DNA of 64,000 nt from positions 2,914,001 through 2,978,000 of the forward strand of contig AP009389.1 in the NCBI GenBank assembly GCA_000010565.1, in the 5' to 3' direction. The stretch comes from Pelotomaculum thermopropionicum SI (GTDB taxonomy: Bacteria; Bacillota; Desulfotomaculia; Desulfotomaculales; Pelotomaculaceae). The notes beneath the pieces are model-generated. The model had not been told where the DNA came from and made no database searches. It saw only the letters and a list, made by a program, of their open reading frames with translations. A program made the translations under genes and the position numbers. Positions 31,448-41,200 of the stretch are shown in pieces. Every line of letters begins with the position of its first letter. Position 1 is the first letter of the stretch.

Positions 31448-31477
31448 ATTCTATCCGCTGCTACCTGAACGTGTCAA
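31448..31477 (-). promoter_or_regulatory. Promoter of pyrG
   Basis: TTGACA (31472-31477) and TAGAAT (31448-31453) on the minus strand are 18 bases apart, about 45 bases ahead of the pyrG ATG and directly after the argS stop. A second TTGACA near 31417 has no good -10. Confidence 0.75.
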
Positions 31478-31500
31478 TAAGAATTATTTATTGCCGGTTC

Positions 31501-33186
31501 TTACATCCTTTCGGGCGCGCTCAGCCCCAGCAGGCCCAGGGCGTTTCTTAAGGTTATGCGGGTGGCGCTCACCAGCACCAGGCGGGCCCGGGAAAGCTCC
31601 CGGTCAGAGGTAATAACCCGGTGGCTGTTGTAAAAGCTGTGCAGCAAGCCGGCCAGTTCGTGGAGGTAGCGGGCTATCCGCTGGGGTGCCAGGCCTCTGG
31701 CCGCCGAGGACACCTCCTCTGGAAAATCGGCCAGTTTTCTGGCCAGGGCCAGTTCCTGCTCCTCCTTCAGCAAGGAGTAATCAACCTGCGAAGGATCGGG
31801 CACCTCCTCGCCGCGCTCCTCCAGTTGCCTTAAAATGCTGGATATGCGGGCGTGGGCGTACTGGATGTAGTAAACCGGGTTCTCGTTGGACTCCGCCCTG
31901 GCCAGGTCCAGGTCAAAGTCCAGGTGGCTGTCAGAACTGCGCATGACGAAAAAGTAACGGGCGGCGTCCCTGCCCACCTCTTCCATCAGTTCCTCAAGGG
32001 TTACGAACTGGCCGGAGCGCTTGGACATGCGGACCAGTTCGCCCCCCTTGTAAAGGCGGACCAGTTGCATGATGACCACGTCCAGGGCCGCCGGGTCGTA
32101 CCCCAGGGCCGCTACTGCAGCCTTCATCCTGGGCACGTGCCCGTGGTGATCGGCGCCCCAGATGTTGATTACCCATTCAAAGCCCCGCTGGAACTTGTTC
32201 CGGTGGTACGCTATGTCCGAGGCAAAATAGGTCGGCACGCCGTTTGAGCGCACCACCACCTCGTCCTTGTCCGCCCCGAAGCTTGTTGCCTTAAACCACA
32301 GGGCGTTTTCATTCTCGTAGATGTAACCCATCTCCCTCAAATAGTTCAGGGTGTCCTGCACCGCGCCGGAATCGTGCAAGGACTGCTCTGAAAACCAGAC
32401 GTCGTAATGCACCCCGAACTCTTCCAGGGTTTTCTTGATTGCCCCCAGCTTATCGGCCAGGGCGAACTTCACCAGGGCGGCGCGGCGTTCCCCGGGCGGC
32501 AAGGCCAGGTGCCTGTCCCCGTTGACGGCAATAAAGTCCCGTACGGTTTTAACCAGGTCCTCGCCGTGGTACCCCCCTTCCGGAACCGGCACGTCCCTTC
32601 CCATAAGCTGCATGTAGCGGGCCTCCAGGGAAAGCCCGAAGTTTTCGATCTGGTTGCCGGCATCGTTGATGTAAAACTCCCGGGTGACGTCGTAACCGGC
32701 AAATTCTAAAATGGCCGCTATGCTGTCCCCCAGGGCCGCCCCGCGGGCGTTCCCCATGTGCAAAAGGCCCGTAGGATTGGCGCTGACAAACTCTACCTGG
32801 ACCTTCTTGCCCTTGCCCTGATTGACCCGGCCGTAATCCTCGCCCAGGCGGATGATCCTGGGCAGAGCCTGATAGACCCAGGCGGGATTGAGGTAAAAAT
32901 TAATAAAACCGGGTCCGGCTATCTCCACCCGTTCCACCCAGGTCCCGGTCTGCGAAAAGTTCTGGGCCAGGATCTCGGCCGCCCGGCGCGGCGCCATCCG
33001 GGCCGGCCTGGCCAGCAACAAGGCCAGGTTTGTGGCAAAGTCGCCGTGCTCTTTTTCCCGCGGCACCTCGACCGTAAAATCAGGCACCTCGTCAACCTTT
33101 ATGGCCCCGCTGCGGCGGGCGGCCTGCAGGGCACGGACCAGAGCGTCGGCCAGGCCGGAGCGAATTTCTTCAACTATCCCGGTCAT
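31501..33186 (-). CDS. argS: Arginyl-tRNA synthetase
   Basis: Class I synthetase. The HIGH-type motif is [15 protein letters not shown], the KMSKS-type motif is [11 protein letters not shown], and the C-terminal DALR anticodon-binding domain includes [11 protein letters not shown] and [22 protein letters not shown]. The ATG at 33186 gives 561 residues; it is 14 bases after GGGGGAGG. An in-frame TTG lies only two bases after that site, and both spacings are poor. A promoter candidate lies about 90 bases upstream; no T-box was seen here. Confidence 0.97.
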   Translation of the reverse strand: MTGIVEEIRSGLADALVRALQAARRSGAIKVDEVPDFTVEVPREKEHGDFATNLALLLARPARMAPRRAAEILAQNFSQTGTWVERVEIAGPGFINFYLNPAWVYQALPRIIRLGEDYGRVNQGKGKKVQVEFVSANPTGLLHMGNARGAALGDSIAAILEFAGYDVTREFYINDAGNQIENFGLSLEARYMQLMGRDVPVPEGGYHGEDLVKTVRDFIAVNGDRHLALPPGERRAALVKFALADKLGAIKKTLEEFGVHYDVWFSEQSLHDSGAVQDTLNYLREMGYIYENENALWFKATSFGADKDEVVVRSNGVPTYFASDIAYHRNKFQRGFEWVINIWGADHHGHVPRMKAAVAALGYDPAALDVVIMQLVRLYKGGELVRMSKRSGQFVTLEELMEEVGRDAARYFFVMRSSDSHLDFDLDLARAESNENPVYYIQYAHARISSILRQLEERGEEVPDPSQVDYSLLKEEQELALARKLADFPEEVSSAARGLAPQRIARYLHELAGLLHSFYNSHRVITSDRELSRARLVLVSATRITLRNALGLLGLSAPERM

Positions 33187-33267
33187 ATCTGAACACAATA
33201 CCTCCCCCCGGATCCCCGGCTGCCTGTGGTCAGCCTTGATCCTTCCTGTTCCAATTCATACTTAAGA

Positions 33268-33294
33268 TTAATACTTTTCGCCGGGGCCTGTCAA
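33268..33294 (-). promoter_or_regulatory. Candidate promoter of argS
   Basis: Perfect TTGACA (33289-33294) with TATTAA (33268-33273), but a short 15-base spacer. Weak evidence apart from the -35 box. Confidence 0.4.
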
Positions 33295-33424
33295 GTAAGG
33301 CCGGGCCTGGAACTGCGGCCGGGGCCCCAATTTTCGCGGACCGGCCGCGCCGGGCAACGCCGCCGGGCGCCCTTAATGCCCTTTATTTCCCGGCAAAAGG
33401 CCCCTGCAAAATTCTCACAGAAAG

Positions 33425-33451
33425 CGGGGGCCGGCCTTGCTGCGGCCCCCG
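33425..33451 (-). terminator. GC-rich hairpin after iorB
   Basis: A perfect nine-base-pair stem (33425-33433 with 33443-33451) lies about 30 bases past the iorB stop, behind a smaller AGCGGG/CCCGCT hairpin next to the stop. There is no long T-run, so termination may be partial or Rho-dependent. Confidence 0.55.
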
Positions 33452-33481
33452 GTTGGGGTATCGGTAGCGGGCTAACCCGCT

Positions 33482-34063
33482 CTACCCGTTATAACCGTAT
33501 CCGGCCCGGAAGGCCGCCCGGTTTGCCTCCAGAAACCTTGCCGGTACCCGCCCGGCCAGGGCTTCCTCCCATATTTCCCGGGCAATGGGGAGCCGGCGGG
33601 CCAACACCCCCAGCAGCACCACGTTGGCCGCCCTGGCACTGCCGCATTCCAGGGCCAGGCCCAAGGCATCGACCACCACGGCGGACGGCACCGCCCTGCG
33701 GATATAATCAACAATCCCGGCGGGGTATTCCGCCGCCCCCGCCAGCACGGGAACGGGGGGAATTTCCTGATCGTTGACGATCATCGTTCCGCCCGGCCTG
33801 AGAAAGCGCAGAAAGCGCAGGCCCTCCAGCTTTTCAAAGGCCAGGACGATGTCGGCCCCCCCTTCGGCAATCAGGGGCGAATAAACCTTTTCCCCCAGGC
33901 GCACCTGCGTTACCACGCTTCCGCCGCGCTGGGCCATGCCGTGAATTTCAGAAACTTTGATGTCATAACCGGCGCCGCAGGCGGCCTGAGCCAGCACCTT
34001 GCTTGCCAGGACGGTGCCCTGGCCGCCCACGCCCACCATTAGAATATCCACCGGCTTAATCAC
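33482..34063 (-). CDS. iorB: Indolepyruvate:ferredoxin oxidoreductase, beta (gamma-type) subunit
   Basis: The 193-residue protein starts DILMVGVGGQGTVLASKVLAQAA, the signature of the POR gamma-domain in IorB, followed by VSEIHGMAQRGGSVVTQVRLG. With IorA it oxidatively decarboxylates aryl-pyruvates (from Trp, Phe, Tyr) to aryl-acetyl-CoA with reduction of ferredoxin. It overlaps iorA by eight bases, so the pair is coupled. GTG start. Confidence 0.93.
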   Translation of the reverse strand: MIKPVDILMVGVGGQGTVLASKVLAQAACGAGYDIKVSEIHGMAQRGGSVVTQVRLGEKVYSPLIAEGGADIVLAFEKLEGLRFLRFLRPGGTMIVNDQEIPPVPVLAGAAEYPAGIVDYIRRAVPSAVVVDALGLALECGSARAANVVLLGVLARRLPIAREIWEEALAGRVPARFLEANRAAFRAGYGYNG

Positions 34064-35816
34064 AGGCTTCCACCCCTTTCAGCAGCGCCCCTTCCCTGCA
34101 CACCTGGACGCACAGCTCGCAGCCGGTACAGGCAATGGGATCCACCGCCGCCCTCCCGTCCTTCATGGAAATGGCCGGGCAGCCAAGCCGCAGGCAGACC
34201 TTGCAGCCCCTGCATTTCTCCGCCAGCACCACTGCTGCCGGCCTGGTCTCCTTCTTGAGCAGGACGCACGGCCGGCGGGAGATTATCACCGACGGCTCGC
34301 CGGCAGCAACCTCTTCCTCCACCGCCGCCCTGGTTTCGGCCAGATTCAGGGGGTCCACCACCCTTACCCGCCTCACCCCCAGCGCCCGCACCAGGGCTTC
34401 CAGGTCCACGGCCGGGGCCGGTTCGCCCATCAGGGTGCGTCCCGTGCCGGGGTGATCCTGGTGGCCGGTCATGGCCGTGGTACCGTTGTCCAGAATGATT
34501 ACGGTGCTGCTGCCCCTGTTGTAAACCACGTTTAAGAGGCCGGTAAGGCCCGAGTGCAAAAAGGTGGAATCCCCTATTACCGCCACCGTGCGCCCGGCCA
34601 GGGCCGGGTCGGCCTTCCCGGCCCCGTGGGCGGCACCGATGCTGGCACCCATGCAGATGCAGCAGTCCAGGGCCTCCAGCGGGGGCAGGCCGCCCAGGGT
34701 GTAGCAGCCGATGTCGCCGGTAACGGTCAGCTTAAGGCCGCGCAGGGCGTAGAAAAGGCCCCGGTGAGGGCAGCCCGGGCACATTACCGGAGGCCTCCCC
34801 GGCGCCGCCGGCCCTTCCGGCAGGGCGGCCGCCGGAGCAGCGGACGGCTCCAAAATGCCGGCCTCTGTGAACACCCGGGTCAGCACCCCGGGATCGAGTT
34901 CGCCCGTGTAAGGAACGATGTCCTTGCCTGACACTTTGAACCCCATTGCCCTGACCTGCTCTTCCAGGTAAGGCTCCAGTTCTTCCACCACTATCAGCTT
35001 CTCCACTTCGCCGGCAAACTTTTTGATCAGGTTTTCCGGCAGCGGGTTGGTCATTCCCAGCTTCAGCACCGAGGCGCCGGGCAGAACCTCCCGCACGTAC
35101 TGGTAGCTGACGCCGCTGGTGATCACCCCGACGGCCCTGCCTCTCCACTCGATAAAGTTTAGCGGGCTGTTTTCCGAATACTCCTTGAGCCTGGCCAGCC
35201 GCTCTTCCAGGGCCACCCGGCGCAGCCGGGCGTAGGCCGGCACCATCAGGTACTTTCTGGCATCTCTGGCATATGGCTTAAGGGACCTCGGCTTTGGCTC
35301 CCCAATCTCAACCAGCCCCTGGGAGTGGGAAACCCTGGTGGTGGTCCTGAGCATGACGGGAATGTCGAACTTCTCGCTTATGTCCAGGGCCAGCCCGACC
35401 ATCTCCTTGGCCTCCTGGCTGTCGCCGGGCTCAAGCAGGGGAATTTTGGCAAAATAAGCGTAACGGCGGTTGTCCTGCTCGTTCTGGGAGCTGTGAATGC
35501 CCGGATCGTCGGCGGAAACCAGCACAAACCCTCCGTTTACGCCCGTATAGGCAAAGGTAAGCAGCGGATCGGCGGCAACGTTCACCCCGACGTGCTTCAT
35601 TGCCACCAGGGTGCGCGCGCCGGCCAGGGAGGCCCCGATGCCAACCTCGACGGCAACTTTTTCGTTGGGCGCCCATTCGGCGTAAACGCCCGGGTAACGG
35701 GCCAGGTTCTCCAGAATCTCGGTGCTGGGCGTGCCCGGGTAGGCGGCGGCAACCGTCACGCCCGACTCGTAGGCGCCCCTGGCAATGGCCTCGTTGCCGG
35801 ATAACAGTTCCTTCAA
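34056..35816 (-). CDS. iorA: Indolepyruvate:ferredoxin oxidoreductase, alpha subunit
   Basis: The large catalytic subunit, about 586 residues. It has an N-terminal pyrimidine-type domain (GAYESGVTVAAAYPGTPSTEIL, NEKVAVEVGIGASLAG), a TPP-binding domain (MCPGCPHRGLFYALRGL, GDIGCYTLGGLPPL, GDSTFLHSGLTGL) and a C-terminal ferredoxin domain with CRGCKVCLRLGCP and CTGCELCVQVC for two 4Fe-4S clusters. I favour the TTG at 35816, six bases after GGAGGTG, over the GTG at 35825. The paaK gene downstream suits arylacetate metabolism. Confidence 0.95.
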   Translation of the reverse strand: MKELLSGNEAIARGAYESGVTVAAAYPGTPSTEILENLARYPGVYAEWAPNEKVAVEVGIGASLAGARTLVAMKHVGVNVAADPLLTFAYTGVNGGFVLVSADDPGIHSSQNEQDNRRYAYFAKIPLLEPGDSQEAKEMVGLALDISEKFDIPVMLRTTTRVSHSQGLVEIGEPKPRSLKPYARDARKYLMVPAYARLRRVALEERLARLKEYSENSPLNFIEWRGRAVGVITSGVSYQYVREVLPGASVLKLGMTNPLPENLIKKFAGEVEKLIVVEELEPYLEEQVRAMGFKVSGKDIVPYTGELDPGVLTRVFTEAGILEPSAAPAAALPEGPAAPGRPPVMCPGCPHRGLFYALRGLKLTVTGDIGCYTLGGLPPLEALDCCICMGASIGAAHGAGKADPALAGRTVAVIGDSTFLHSGLTGLLNVVYNRGSSTVIILDNGTTAMTGHQDHPGTGRTLMGEPAPAVDLEALVRALGVRRVRVVDPLNLAETRAAVEEEVAAGEPSVIISRRPCVLLKKETRPAAVVLAEKCRGCKVCLRLGCPAISMKDGRAAVDPIACTGCELCVQVCREGALLKGVEACD

Positions 35817-35995
35817 GAGTATCACCTCCGCGAAATTCCAACTTCATCCAAGCGGATAAAAAACCGCTTCTCCATATAAAAACCCGGTGCGGGCACTAAA
35901 GCACACCCGACCGGAATCTTTCATGAAGAACTGTACTTTTAGTCTAACAAAACCTTTAAAGAAAGGGCAATGAAAAATTTATGGCGCCAGGCCTC

Positions 35996-37303
35996 CTACA
36001 GGCCGTTTTTCGGCCTGTTGTCAATTATTCGCCTGGCCTTGCCGGTACTCCTCTCCAGCGACTTCGGCTCCAGCAGGCGGACCCTGGCGTTTATGGAAAG
36101 GACGCTGAAAAGCCGCCTGCGCACCTTTTCCTCCAGGGCCTCCAGGTCGCGAAACTGGCCGGTGAACTTATCCTGGGCTATCTCCACCTGCACCTCGATA
36201 TAGTCGAGGTGGCCCCTTTTCCCGACTATTATCTGGTAGTGGGGGGCAATCCCCTCTATGCTCATCAAGACGCTTTCAATCTGGGAGGGGAAAACGTTGA
36301 CCCCGGAAATGATCAGCATGTCGTCGGTGCGGCCCGTAACCTTGCGCATCCTGGCCGTGGTCCTGCCGCAGTCGCACGGCATGGGGTTTAACACCGATAT
36401 GTCGCGGGTACGGTAGCGGATTACCGGCATTGCCTCCTTGGTCAGGGTGGTAACCACCAGCTCGCCTTCCTGGCCGTAGTCCAGCGGCTCGCCCGTTTCG
36501 GGGTCGACAACCTCAAACAAGAAGTGGTCCTCGGCAATGTGCATGCCGTTTTTATACTCGCATTCGCCGGACGGCCCCGGCCCCATAATTTCGCTCAGGC
36601 CGTAGTTGTCGGTGGCCGTCATGCCCCAAGCCTGCTCCAGTTCCTGGCGCATTTTCTCGCTCCAGGCCTCCGACCCGAACAGGCCCACCCTGACCGGCAG
36701 CGCGGCCGGGTCAATGCCCATTTCGGCGGCCACCTCGGCCAGATGCAGGCAGTAGGAGGGGGTTCCAATCAAGGCCGTGGTGCCGAAATCCTTCATCAGC
36801 ATTATCTGCCTTTCCGAATTGCCTGACGAAACCGGCACGACCGTGGCGCCCACCTTTTCCAGGCCGTAGTGCAGCCCGAAAGCCCCGGTGAAAAGGCCGT
36901 AACCGAAGGTTACCTGGGCCACGTCGCTGCCGGTAACGCCGGCCAGGGTAACTATCCGGGCAACGCATTCCGCCCAGTTTTCCAGGTCTTGCCTGGTATA
37001 GCCCACCACAATGGGCTTGCCGGTGGTGCCTGAAGAGGCGTGCAGCCGCACCAGTTGCTTCAAGGGTACGGCAAACAAGCCGTAAGGGTAGTTTTCTCTC
37101 AGGTTGTCCTTCACGGTAAAAGGAAATTTGCGTATGTCTTCGAGCTTCTCCAGGTCCGCCGGCTTCACCCCGCGGGCGTCAAACAGGTTGCGGTAAAACG
37201 GGACCCGGCTGTAGGCCCGTTCCAGAGTTTCTTTAAGCCTGGCCAGTTGCAGAGCGCGCAGCTCTTCCCGGTCCATGCACTCAAAACGGGGGTTCCAAAT
37301 CAT
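35996..37303 (-). CDS. paaK: Phenylacetate-CoA ligase
   Basis: AMP-forming ligase activating phenylacetate or another aryl acid to its CoA ester. The P-loop-like [16 protein letters not shown], the [10 protein letters not shown] adenylate motif and [12 protein letters not shown] near the C-terminus are typical. From the ATG at 37303 ([15 protein letters not shown]) the length is 435 residues, as in the family; the open frame begins 33 codons earlier but that part is AT-rich and not conserved. With iorAB upstream it can interconvert aryl acids and aryl-CoA, conserving ATP if run in reverse. Confidence 0.93.
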   Translation of the reverse strand: MIWNPRFECMDREELRALQLARLKETLERAYSRVPFYRNLFDARGVKPADLEKLEDIRKFPFTVKDNLRENYPYGLFAVPLKQLVRLHASSGTTGKPIVVGYTRQDLENWAECVARIVTLAGVTGSDVAQVTFGYGLFTGAFGLHYGLEKVGATVVPVSSGNSERQIMLMKDFGTTALIGTPSYCLHLAEVAAEMGIDPAALPVRVGLFGSEAWSEKMRQELEQAWGMTATDNYGLSEIMGPGPSGECEYKNGMHIAEDHFLFEVVDPETGEPLDYGQEGELVVTTLTKEAMPVIRYRTRDISVLNPMPCDCGRTTARMRKVTGRTDDMLIISGVNVFPSQIESVLMSIEGIAPHYQIIVGKRGHLDYIEVQVEIAQDKFTGQFRDLEALEEKVRRRLFSVLSINARVRLLEPKSLERSTGKARRIIDNRPKNGL

Positions 37304-37420
37304 CGTTTGCACTTTGTCTGCACTTCCTTGCATATTCTTGATATTACGTTTCTTTTCTTTAAATTTATTATAGTTCTTTATATAGTCGCCGGATATAGCC
37401 ACCGGCAGGCCCTATTTTTC

Positions 37421-38947
37421 TCAGTTCCCCGTGCTGTAGGCCTTGTCCTTCTCAATGAGCATCTCCCCGCGGCGGCCCTGTTCCGGACCGAAAACGCGGT
37501 TTATGTGCCTTTCGGGGAACGGCCTGGTGACAAGGCTGACCAGCGGGACCACTGCCAGCGGGACAATCATGGCGGCCGAGCCGACCAGGGGGATGATGCC
37601 GGAATCCAGGTTATAGTATAGCGACAGCACAACTGAGATGGTCATGCCGGTTATAGCCCCGGCCCAGGCGCCGGCCCTGGTAACGCCCTTCCAGAAAAGG
37701 CCCAGCACATAAGGGGCCAGGAAAGCGCCCGAAATGGTCCCCCAGGACATGGCCATCAGGCTCAGGATAATGGCCGGTTTCTCCACCGCCAGGAGCAGGG
37801 AGAGGCCGATGAACACCACACAGAGCACCCTTAAAAGCAGCACTCCCCTGCGGGCGGCCAGATCGGGCGAGAAAGCCTTGACCATGTCCAGGGCTACCGA
37901 TGAACTGGAGACCAGCACCAGCGAGGCCAGCGTGGACATGGAGGCCGACAGCACCAGCAGCATGATCAGCGCCGCTCCCGCCTCCGGCAGGGTGCTGTTG
38001 AGTATTTGGGGCATCAGCAGGTCGGGGGTGGGTTTCCCCGTGGCGGCGTCAACCGGCAGGCTCTCAAAAAAGAGCCTGCTCAGGGCGCCGGGGAAATAAG
38101 CGCCGAAAGTTATGATCAGGGCAAAGGCCGTGGAAACGATCGTGGCCGGCCTGATGGCCCTCTCGTCTTTAATGGCGTAAAACTTCTGCACCATTTGGGG
38201 CAGGCCGAAAACGCCGACGCTGGTCAGAAAAACCAGGCCGGCCATAGGCATCCAGCCGGGCGGGCCGACCGGAGAAACTAGTTTGGGGTCGATCTGCGCC
38301 AGTTTCTGGATCCCGGCCGCCAGGCCGCCCACCTGAGGCGAGCCGACGATGTAGTACAGCAGTATAAACACGCCCAAAACCATTATAATTCCCTGAATGA
38401 AGTCGGTCAGGGCAACCGCCCGGTAGCCGCCCATGACCAGGTAGACCCCGGTGAAAATGCACATAATCAGCGCCGCGTAGAGGTAAGGAATGCCCAGGGT
38501 CTGCTCAAAAAGGTAGCTCAGGCCCATGTATACCGAGGCCGAGTAGGGAACCAGAAAAATAAAAATGACCAGCGCGGCAAAAATTTTCATTCCCCGGCTA
38601 TCGTAGCGGGCCTCCAAAAATTCCGGCATTGTCATGGCACCCAGCCGGGCGGTCATTTCCCGCGTCCGCCTGGCCAGCAGCCACCAGGCAAACAGGCTGC
38701 CCACAAAGGTATTGCCAATGACTATCCACAGGTCCGAAAGCCCAAACCCCCAGCCCACCTTGCCGGCGTAGCCGATAAAGATCACCGCCGAAAAGTATGT
38801 GGTGCCGTACGCAAAGGCCGACAGCCAGGGGCCAACCGTCCTGCCGCCGAGGAAGAAGTCGCTTACCGTGCGGGTCCTGCGCATGCTCGCATAACCGCTG
38901 CAAACCATTACCAGGATAAAAAACATCAGCAGCAGCCACTTAATCAT
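37421..38947 (-). CDS. Sodium:solute symporter family permease (first copy)
   Basis: A 508-residue membrane protein of the SSS family with about 13 helices. The N-terminal VSDFFLGGRTVGPWLSAFAYGTTYFSAVIFIGYAG and LPQMVQKFYAIKDERAIRPAT are recognisable SSS blocks. Substrates in this family range from proline and acetate to sugars; the neighbouring aryl/amino acid genes suggest an amino or organic acid, which is inference only. ATG behind GGAGGACGG. Confidence 0.88.
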   Translation of the reverse strand: MIKWLLLMFFILVMVCSGYASMRRTRTVSDFFLGGRTVGPWLSAFAYGTTYFSAVIFIGYAGKVGWGFGLSDLWIVIGNTFVGSLFAWWLLARRTREMTARLGAMTMPEFLEARYDSRGMKIFAALVIFIFLVPYSASVYMGLSYLFEQTLGIPYLYAALIMCIFTGVYLVMGGYRAVALTDFIQGIIMVLGVFILLYYIVGSPQVGGLAAGIQKLAQIDPKLVSPVGPPGWMPMAGLVFLTSVGVFGLPQMVQKFYAIKDERAIRPATIVSTAFALIITFGAYFPGALSRLFFESLPVDAATGKPTPDLLMPQILNSTLPEAGAALIMLLVLSASMSTLASLVLVSSSSVALDMVKAFSPDLAARRGVLLLRVLCVVFIGLSLLLAVEKPAIILSLMAMSWGTISGAFLAPYVLGLFWKGVTRAGAWAGAITGMTISVVLSLYYNLDSGIIPLVGSAAMIVPLAVVPLVSLVTRPFPERHINRVFGPEQGRRGEMLIEKDKAYSTGN

Positions 38948-39028
38948 TATACCGTCCTCCCATCCTTCATGGAAAAATAAATTGTAATAGCCTGCCAGGC
39001 CTTAAAAGACAACCAAGCTTTTATTTTT

Positions 39029-40279
39029 CTATATGCTCTGGCAGATTCCTTCTTTTTTTTGCCCGTTTTTTCCAAAGGCAATTGTTAAAATTTTTCCCCG
39101 GTTCACCCTGCGGCCGACAAAGCTGTTCATCCGCTTAAAGGCTTCGCTCAGCTCCTCCACCGAAGCGGCATAGGAACACCGCACATACCCCTCGCCCTGT
39201 ACGCCGAAGGCGCTGCCGGGCACAACGGCAACCTTTTCCTCCTGCAAAAGCTGCCTGGCAAACTCTTCTGAAGACAGCCCCGTTACCCGGATGTCGGGAA
39301 AGGCGTAAAAGGCACCGCGGGGCTCAAAGCAGGGCAGCCCAATTTCCTGGAAGGCCTGGAGCACCAGGCGCCGGCGGCGGTTATAATGCTCCACCATCTT
39401 TTTCATGCCGGGCTTGCCGTTCTTCAGCGCCTCCACCGCCGCAACCTGGGCCGTGATAGGGGCACAGAGCATGGTATACTGGTGAATTTTCTTCATGGCC
39501 GCAATAAAGTCGCCGTTTCCGGCCGCATAGCCGACCCGCCAGCCGGTCATGGCATAGGCCTTGGAAAAGCCGTTGAGCAAAATGGTGCGGTCGCGCATGC
39601 CCGGCAGGGAAGACATGCAGGTGTGCTCGCCCACATAGGTCAGCTTGTCGTAAATTTCATCGGAAATCACGATAAGGTCGTGATATTTTACTACTTCCGC
39701 AATTTCCATCAGCAACTGCCGGTCGATGGTGGCCCCGGTCGGATTGTTGGGGTAGCACATGACCAGCGCTTTTGTTTTTGGGGTGACGGCCTTTTCCACC
39801 ATTTCCGCCGTTACCTGGAAGCCGTTTTCCACCGAGGTCGGCAGGTACACCGGCCTGGCCCCCGCCAAGGAGGCGCAGGGGGCATAGGACACATAAGAGG
39901 GGTCCGGTATCAGCACCTCGTCGCCCGGACATACCACGGTGCGCAGCGCCAGGTCCAGGCCCTCGCTTACGCCCACCGTAATTAAAATTTCGCTGCGCGG
40001 GTCGTAGATCACACCGTAGCTCTCCGCCAGGTCGCGGGCAATTTCCTCCCTCAGTTCCAGCAGGCCCTGGTTTGAAGTGTACATGGTGTATCCCTTCTCC
40101 AGGGAATACATGCAGGCCTCCCGGATGTGCCAGGGGGTGACGAAATCGGGCTCGCCCACCCCCAGGGAAATCACGCCCTTCATCTCGGCGGCAAGGTCAA
40201 AAAAGCGCCTGATCCCGGAAGACGGTATCTCCCGCACCACCGGGTTGATCCGGCTCTGCCAGTTTATCCCTGTTTTCAT
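39029..40279 (-). CDS. alaT: Class I aminotransferase, probable alanine transaminase (AlaT/YugH-like)
   Basis: A 416-residue PLP aminotransferase. The Schiff-base lysine is Lys240 in NGFSKAYAMTGWRVGY; PNNPTGATID and DEIYDKLTY complete the active site. It overlaps the upstream Lrp-type regulator by four bases (ATGA). An Lrp regulator coupled to this type of transaminase is the arrangement of B. subtilis alaR-alaT (yugG-yugH). The final 25 residues (GRRVNRGKILTIAFGKNGQKKEG..) are an unusual extension. Aspartate or aromatic aminotransferase activity cannot be excluded, and it could feed iorAB with aryl-pyruvates. Confidence 0.8.
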   Translation of the reverse strand: MKTGINWQSRINPVVREIPSSGIRRFFDLAAEMKGVISLGVGEPDFVTPWHIREACMYSLEKGYTMYTSNQGLLELREEIARDLAESYGVIYDPRSEILITVGVSEGLDLALRTVVCPGDEVLIPDPSYVSYAPCASLAGARPVYLPTSVENGFQVTAEMVEKAVTPKTKALVMCYPNNPTGATIDRQLLMEIAEVVKYHDLIVISDEIYDKLTYVGEHTCMSSLPGMRDRTILLNGFSKAYAMTGWRVGYAAGNGDFIAAMKKIHQYTMLCAPITAQVAAVEALKNGKPGMKKMVEHYNRRRRLVLQAFQEIGLPCFEPRGAFYAFPDIRVTGLSSEEFARQLLQEEKVAVVPGSAFGVQGEGYVRCSYAASVEELSEAFKRMNSFVGRRVNRGKILTIAFGKNGQKKEGICQSI

Positions 40280-40755
40280 GGCGTAACCACCAGCCTTCTG
40301 TCTTCCTCCCCGTCTTCGACAATGACACCCTGATTCTTATAGGTCTTAAGCACAAAATGGGTGGTGGTGCTCAAGACGTTATCAAGCGAGGCCAGCTTTT
40401 GCGCAACGAAGTTGGCCACTTCCTTCAGGTTCTGGCCCTCGACCATAACCGCCAGGTCGTAGGCACCCGACATCAGGCGGACGGTTTTCACCTCCGGAAA
40501 GCGGTAGATGCGCTCGGCCACGGCGTCAAACCCGACCTCGCGCTGAGGGCTGATCTTTACCTCGATCAGGGCAGAAACCTTTTCCTCCCCCGCTTTTTCC
40601 CAGTTAACCAGCGTGTAATAGCCGAGAATGACCTTTTTCTCTTCCATTTCCTTAATTATCCGGGTTACTTCCCCTTCTTCCATGCCCAGCATGGTGGCTA
40701 TCTGGCCCGGGGTAAGCCGGGCGTTGCCTTCAAGGAGCTCCAGAATCTCCTTCAA
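40276..40755 (-). CDS. alaR: Lrp/AsnC-family transcriptional regulator (AlaR/YugG-like)
   Basis: A 159-residue regulator: winged-helix domain (LLEGNARLTPGQIATMLGMEEGEVTRIIKEMEEKKVI) followed by the RAM ligand-binding domain (SALIEVKISPQREVGFDAVAERIYRFPEV... LMSGAYDLAVMVEG). TTG start, 11 bases after GGGAGG. It is the first gene after the T-box leader and overlaps the aminotransferase gene. It likely senses an amino acid and controls this operon or the neighbouring transport genes. Confidence 0.85.
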   Translation of the reverse strand: MKEILELLEGNARLTPGQIATMLGMEEGEVTRIIKEMEEKKVILGYYTLVNWEKAGEEKVSALIEVKISPQREVGFDAVAERIYRFPEVKTVRLMSGAYDLAVMVEGQNLKEVANFVAQKLASLDNVLSTTTHFVLKTYKNQGVIVEDGEEDRRLVVTP

Positions 40756-40790
40756 CAGACATCATCCTCCCTTAAAGTCGAGCCCATAAT

Positions 40791-41085
40791 AAAAAAACTC
40801 CGCGTCCGGCTAAGGGACGGGAGTAACTCTCGCGGTACCACCCTGATTGACCGCAAAGCGCGCCTGTTTGCCTGCGGCCCTCTCTGGCCCGTTAACGGGG
40901 GCTAACCGGCCAGGGCTTAGTTTCAATGAGGGCGCCGCGGAACGCGGCAAAACCTCCCCCTTGATTTCAGCCTGCGGCATCCGGGGCGGCCCAGGCGCTT
41001 TCATCGGCCGGGCTTGCACCAGACCCCGGCTCGCTGGCGATTGACGGCGCCATTCTTCCCCTTCATAGCCTTTGCCGATAAAATT
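40791..41085 (-). promoter_or_regulatory. T-box riboswitch leader of the alaR-alaT operon
   Basis: The minus strand carries the T-box hallmark AGGGTGGTACCGCG (40831-40844) in the antiterminator and, directly after it, a terminator stem ACTCCCGTCC/GGACGCGGAGT with a TTTTTTT run ending at 40791. Upstream is a GC-rich stem I region with a GGTGCAAGCC terminal motif near 41010. Uncharged tRNA binding stem I should favour readthrough. Ala codons (GCC, GCG) occur in the likely specifier side (about 40985-41003), but I cannot fix the specifier without folding. Confidence 0.92.
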
Positions 41086-41091
41086 GAAGCT

Positions 41092-41120
41092 ATTATAGCA
41101 CGGGCAATTTGTGGTGTCAA
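41092..41120 (-). promoter_or_regulatory. Consensus sigma-A promoter of the T-box operon
   Basis: Perfect TTGACA (41115-41120) and perfect TATAAT (41092-41097) on the minus strand with the ideal 17-base spacer. Start expected at about 41085, at the beginning of the T-box leader. It lies just past the stop of the second symporter gene. Confidence 0.93.
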
Positions 41121-41200
41121 CAGGCAATATTTAACAAAAGGGCTTCTGTACAGCCAAAAACGCTTTGATGGGCCGGAGACCGGAATATACCTCCTTTTGC

